Of a DNA stretch of 16,186 nt, positions 15,877 to 16,186 are shown in pieces; position 1 is the first letter of the stretch; every line of letters begins with the position of its first letter. Below the pieces are notes generated by a model. The model was not told the origin of the DNA. It saw nothing but the letters and a program-made list of their open reading frames with translations, and made no database searches. This stretch comes from Pedosphaera sp. (lineage in GTDB: Bacteria; Verrucomicrobiota; Verrucomicrobiae; Limisphaerales; Pedosphaeraceae): the NCBI GenBank assembly GCA_028293265.1, contig JAQGPB010000221.1:1-16186 (forward strand), in the 5' to 3' direction. The translations under genes and the position numbers were made by a program.

Positions 15877-15942
15877 ATGATTGTTTCGCCTCTAAAAATA
15901 CTGAAAAGCATTTCCAAGTCGCTTACAGAGCTTGACGCGATC
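15877..15942 (+). pseudogene. N-terminal remnant of a second copy of the immunity gene
   Basis: ATG 15877 opens a frame whose residues 9-22 read LKSISKSLTELDAI, matching 11 of 14 residues of LKKISKSLATLDAI at the N-terminus of the immunity protein at 14849. The DNA shares the 15-mer ATTTCCAAGTCGCTT (14882-14896 and 15910-15924). Homology ends after Ile, and the frame then runs without a stop into the signal peptide of the next gene. It is a truncated paralogue left by recombination, typical of immunity-gene arrays behind polymorphic toxins. Confidence 0.72.
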
Positions 15943-15960
15943 ACACCTGAGCTTTCCCCG

Positions 15961-16186
15961 ATGAAATGGCTGGTCGGTTTAACATTGGTATTTGGCTGCC
16001 TCTCATCCACAGTCGCGCAAGAGGCGACATTTCGATTCTTGCCGCCGGATGGCGCTTTCATATCTATCAAGAACCACCGCGAGACGTGGGACTTGAAAAC
16101 CGGAATGAAAGAGCCAAACAAAGATGTAGAGGATTCGATGCAAGAGATGCGAGTCCATAAAGTCCAAGAGGGCTATCAAATTACGG
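15961..16186 (+). CDS. Secreted or lipoprotein-like hypothetical protein (partial, runs off window)
   Basis: From ATG 15961 the frame stays open to the window end: 75 complete codons. Residues 1-19 form a signal peptide (MKW start, hydrophobic LVGLTLVFGCL, then SSTVA before QEA). A Cys at residue 13 after LVFG could be a weak lipobox, but Phe at -2 is unusual, so ordinary Sec cleavage is preferred. The mature part begins ATFRFLPPDGAFISIKN and continues as a charged, mostly soluble segment. I do not recognise the family. The frame is also open upstream to ATG 15877 through the immunity remnant. I chose 15961 because the signal peptide has to be N-terminal. Confidence 0.6.
   Translation, partial: MKWLVGLTLVFGCLSSTVAQEATFRFLPPDGAFISIKNHRETWDLKTGMKEPNKDVEDSMQEMRVHKVQEGYQIT

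Noticed and set aside
1..16186. CRISPR arrays, tRNA, rRNA and riboswitches
   Set aside because: No regularly spaced direct repeats and no recognisable tRNA, rRNA or riboswitch core seen on either strand; the YD repeats are protein-coding and irregular.

Overview
The window looks like an accessory region of a Gram-negative bacterium of the Verrucomicrobia (PVC) type. The clues are very large secreted proteins packed with Thr-Asn dipeptides, Calx-beta and YD-repeat modules, a small XRE regulator of a kind I associate with that group, moderately high GC, and starts without clear Shine-Dalgarno sequences. The taxonomic call is inference; no rRNA or marker gene is present.

Layout. (1) Positions 1-1739, minus strand: the first ~579 codons of a gene cut by the window edge. 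It encodes an N-terminal PD-(D/E)XK (Mrr-like) nuclease domain followed by a STAND-type P-loop NTPase with clear Walker A and B motifs, the architecture of nuclease-armed Avs-like antiphage sensors. (2) 1740-4146: a patchy stretch with a decayed IS630-family transposase, a small coiled-coil/single-TM protein, an XRE regulator gene split by an in-frame amber codon, an intact second XRE regulator, and little else that can be defended. (3) 4147-14842, plus strand: a small secreted protein with a DxDxDG calcium-binding-like motif, then, 40 bases on, a 3408-residue Sec-exported protein. The latter carries two Calx-beta domains, a degenerate transglutaminase-like domain, a long unassigned module, a DUF6531-like entry to an RHS/YD-repeat shell, the RHS core and an HNH-type nuclease tip. 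(4) 14849-16186: the probable immunity gene for that tip, followed by a downstream 'graveyard' made of a truncated SUKH (SMI1/KNR4) immunity gene, a short N-terminal remnant of a second copy of the first immunity gene, and the start of a signal-peptide protein running off the window.

How it fits together. The right half reads as a polymorphic-toxin locus: a long surface/secreted stalk delivers a C-terminal nuclease, the gene six bases downstream protects the producer, and the AT-richer debris behind it records exchanged toxin/immunity cassettes. The left half holds a probable nucleic-acid-degrading intracellular defence NTPase next to IS debris and XRE genes, as is common in defence islands. 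No sequence evidence ties the two halves into one system; each is a separate candidate.
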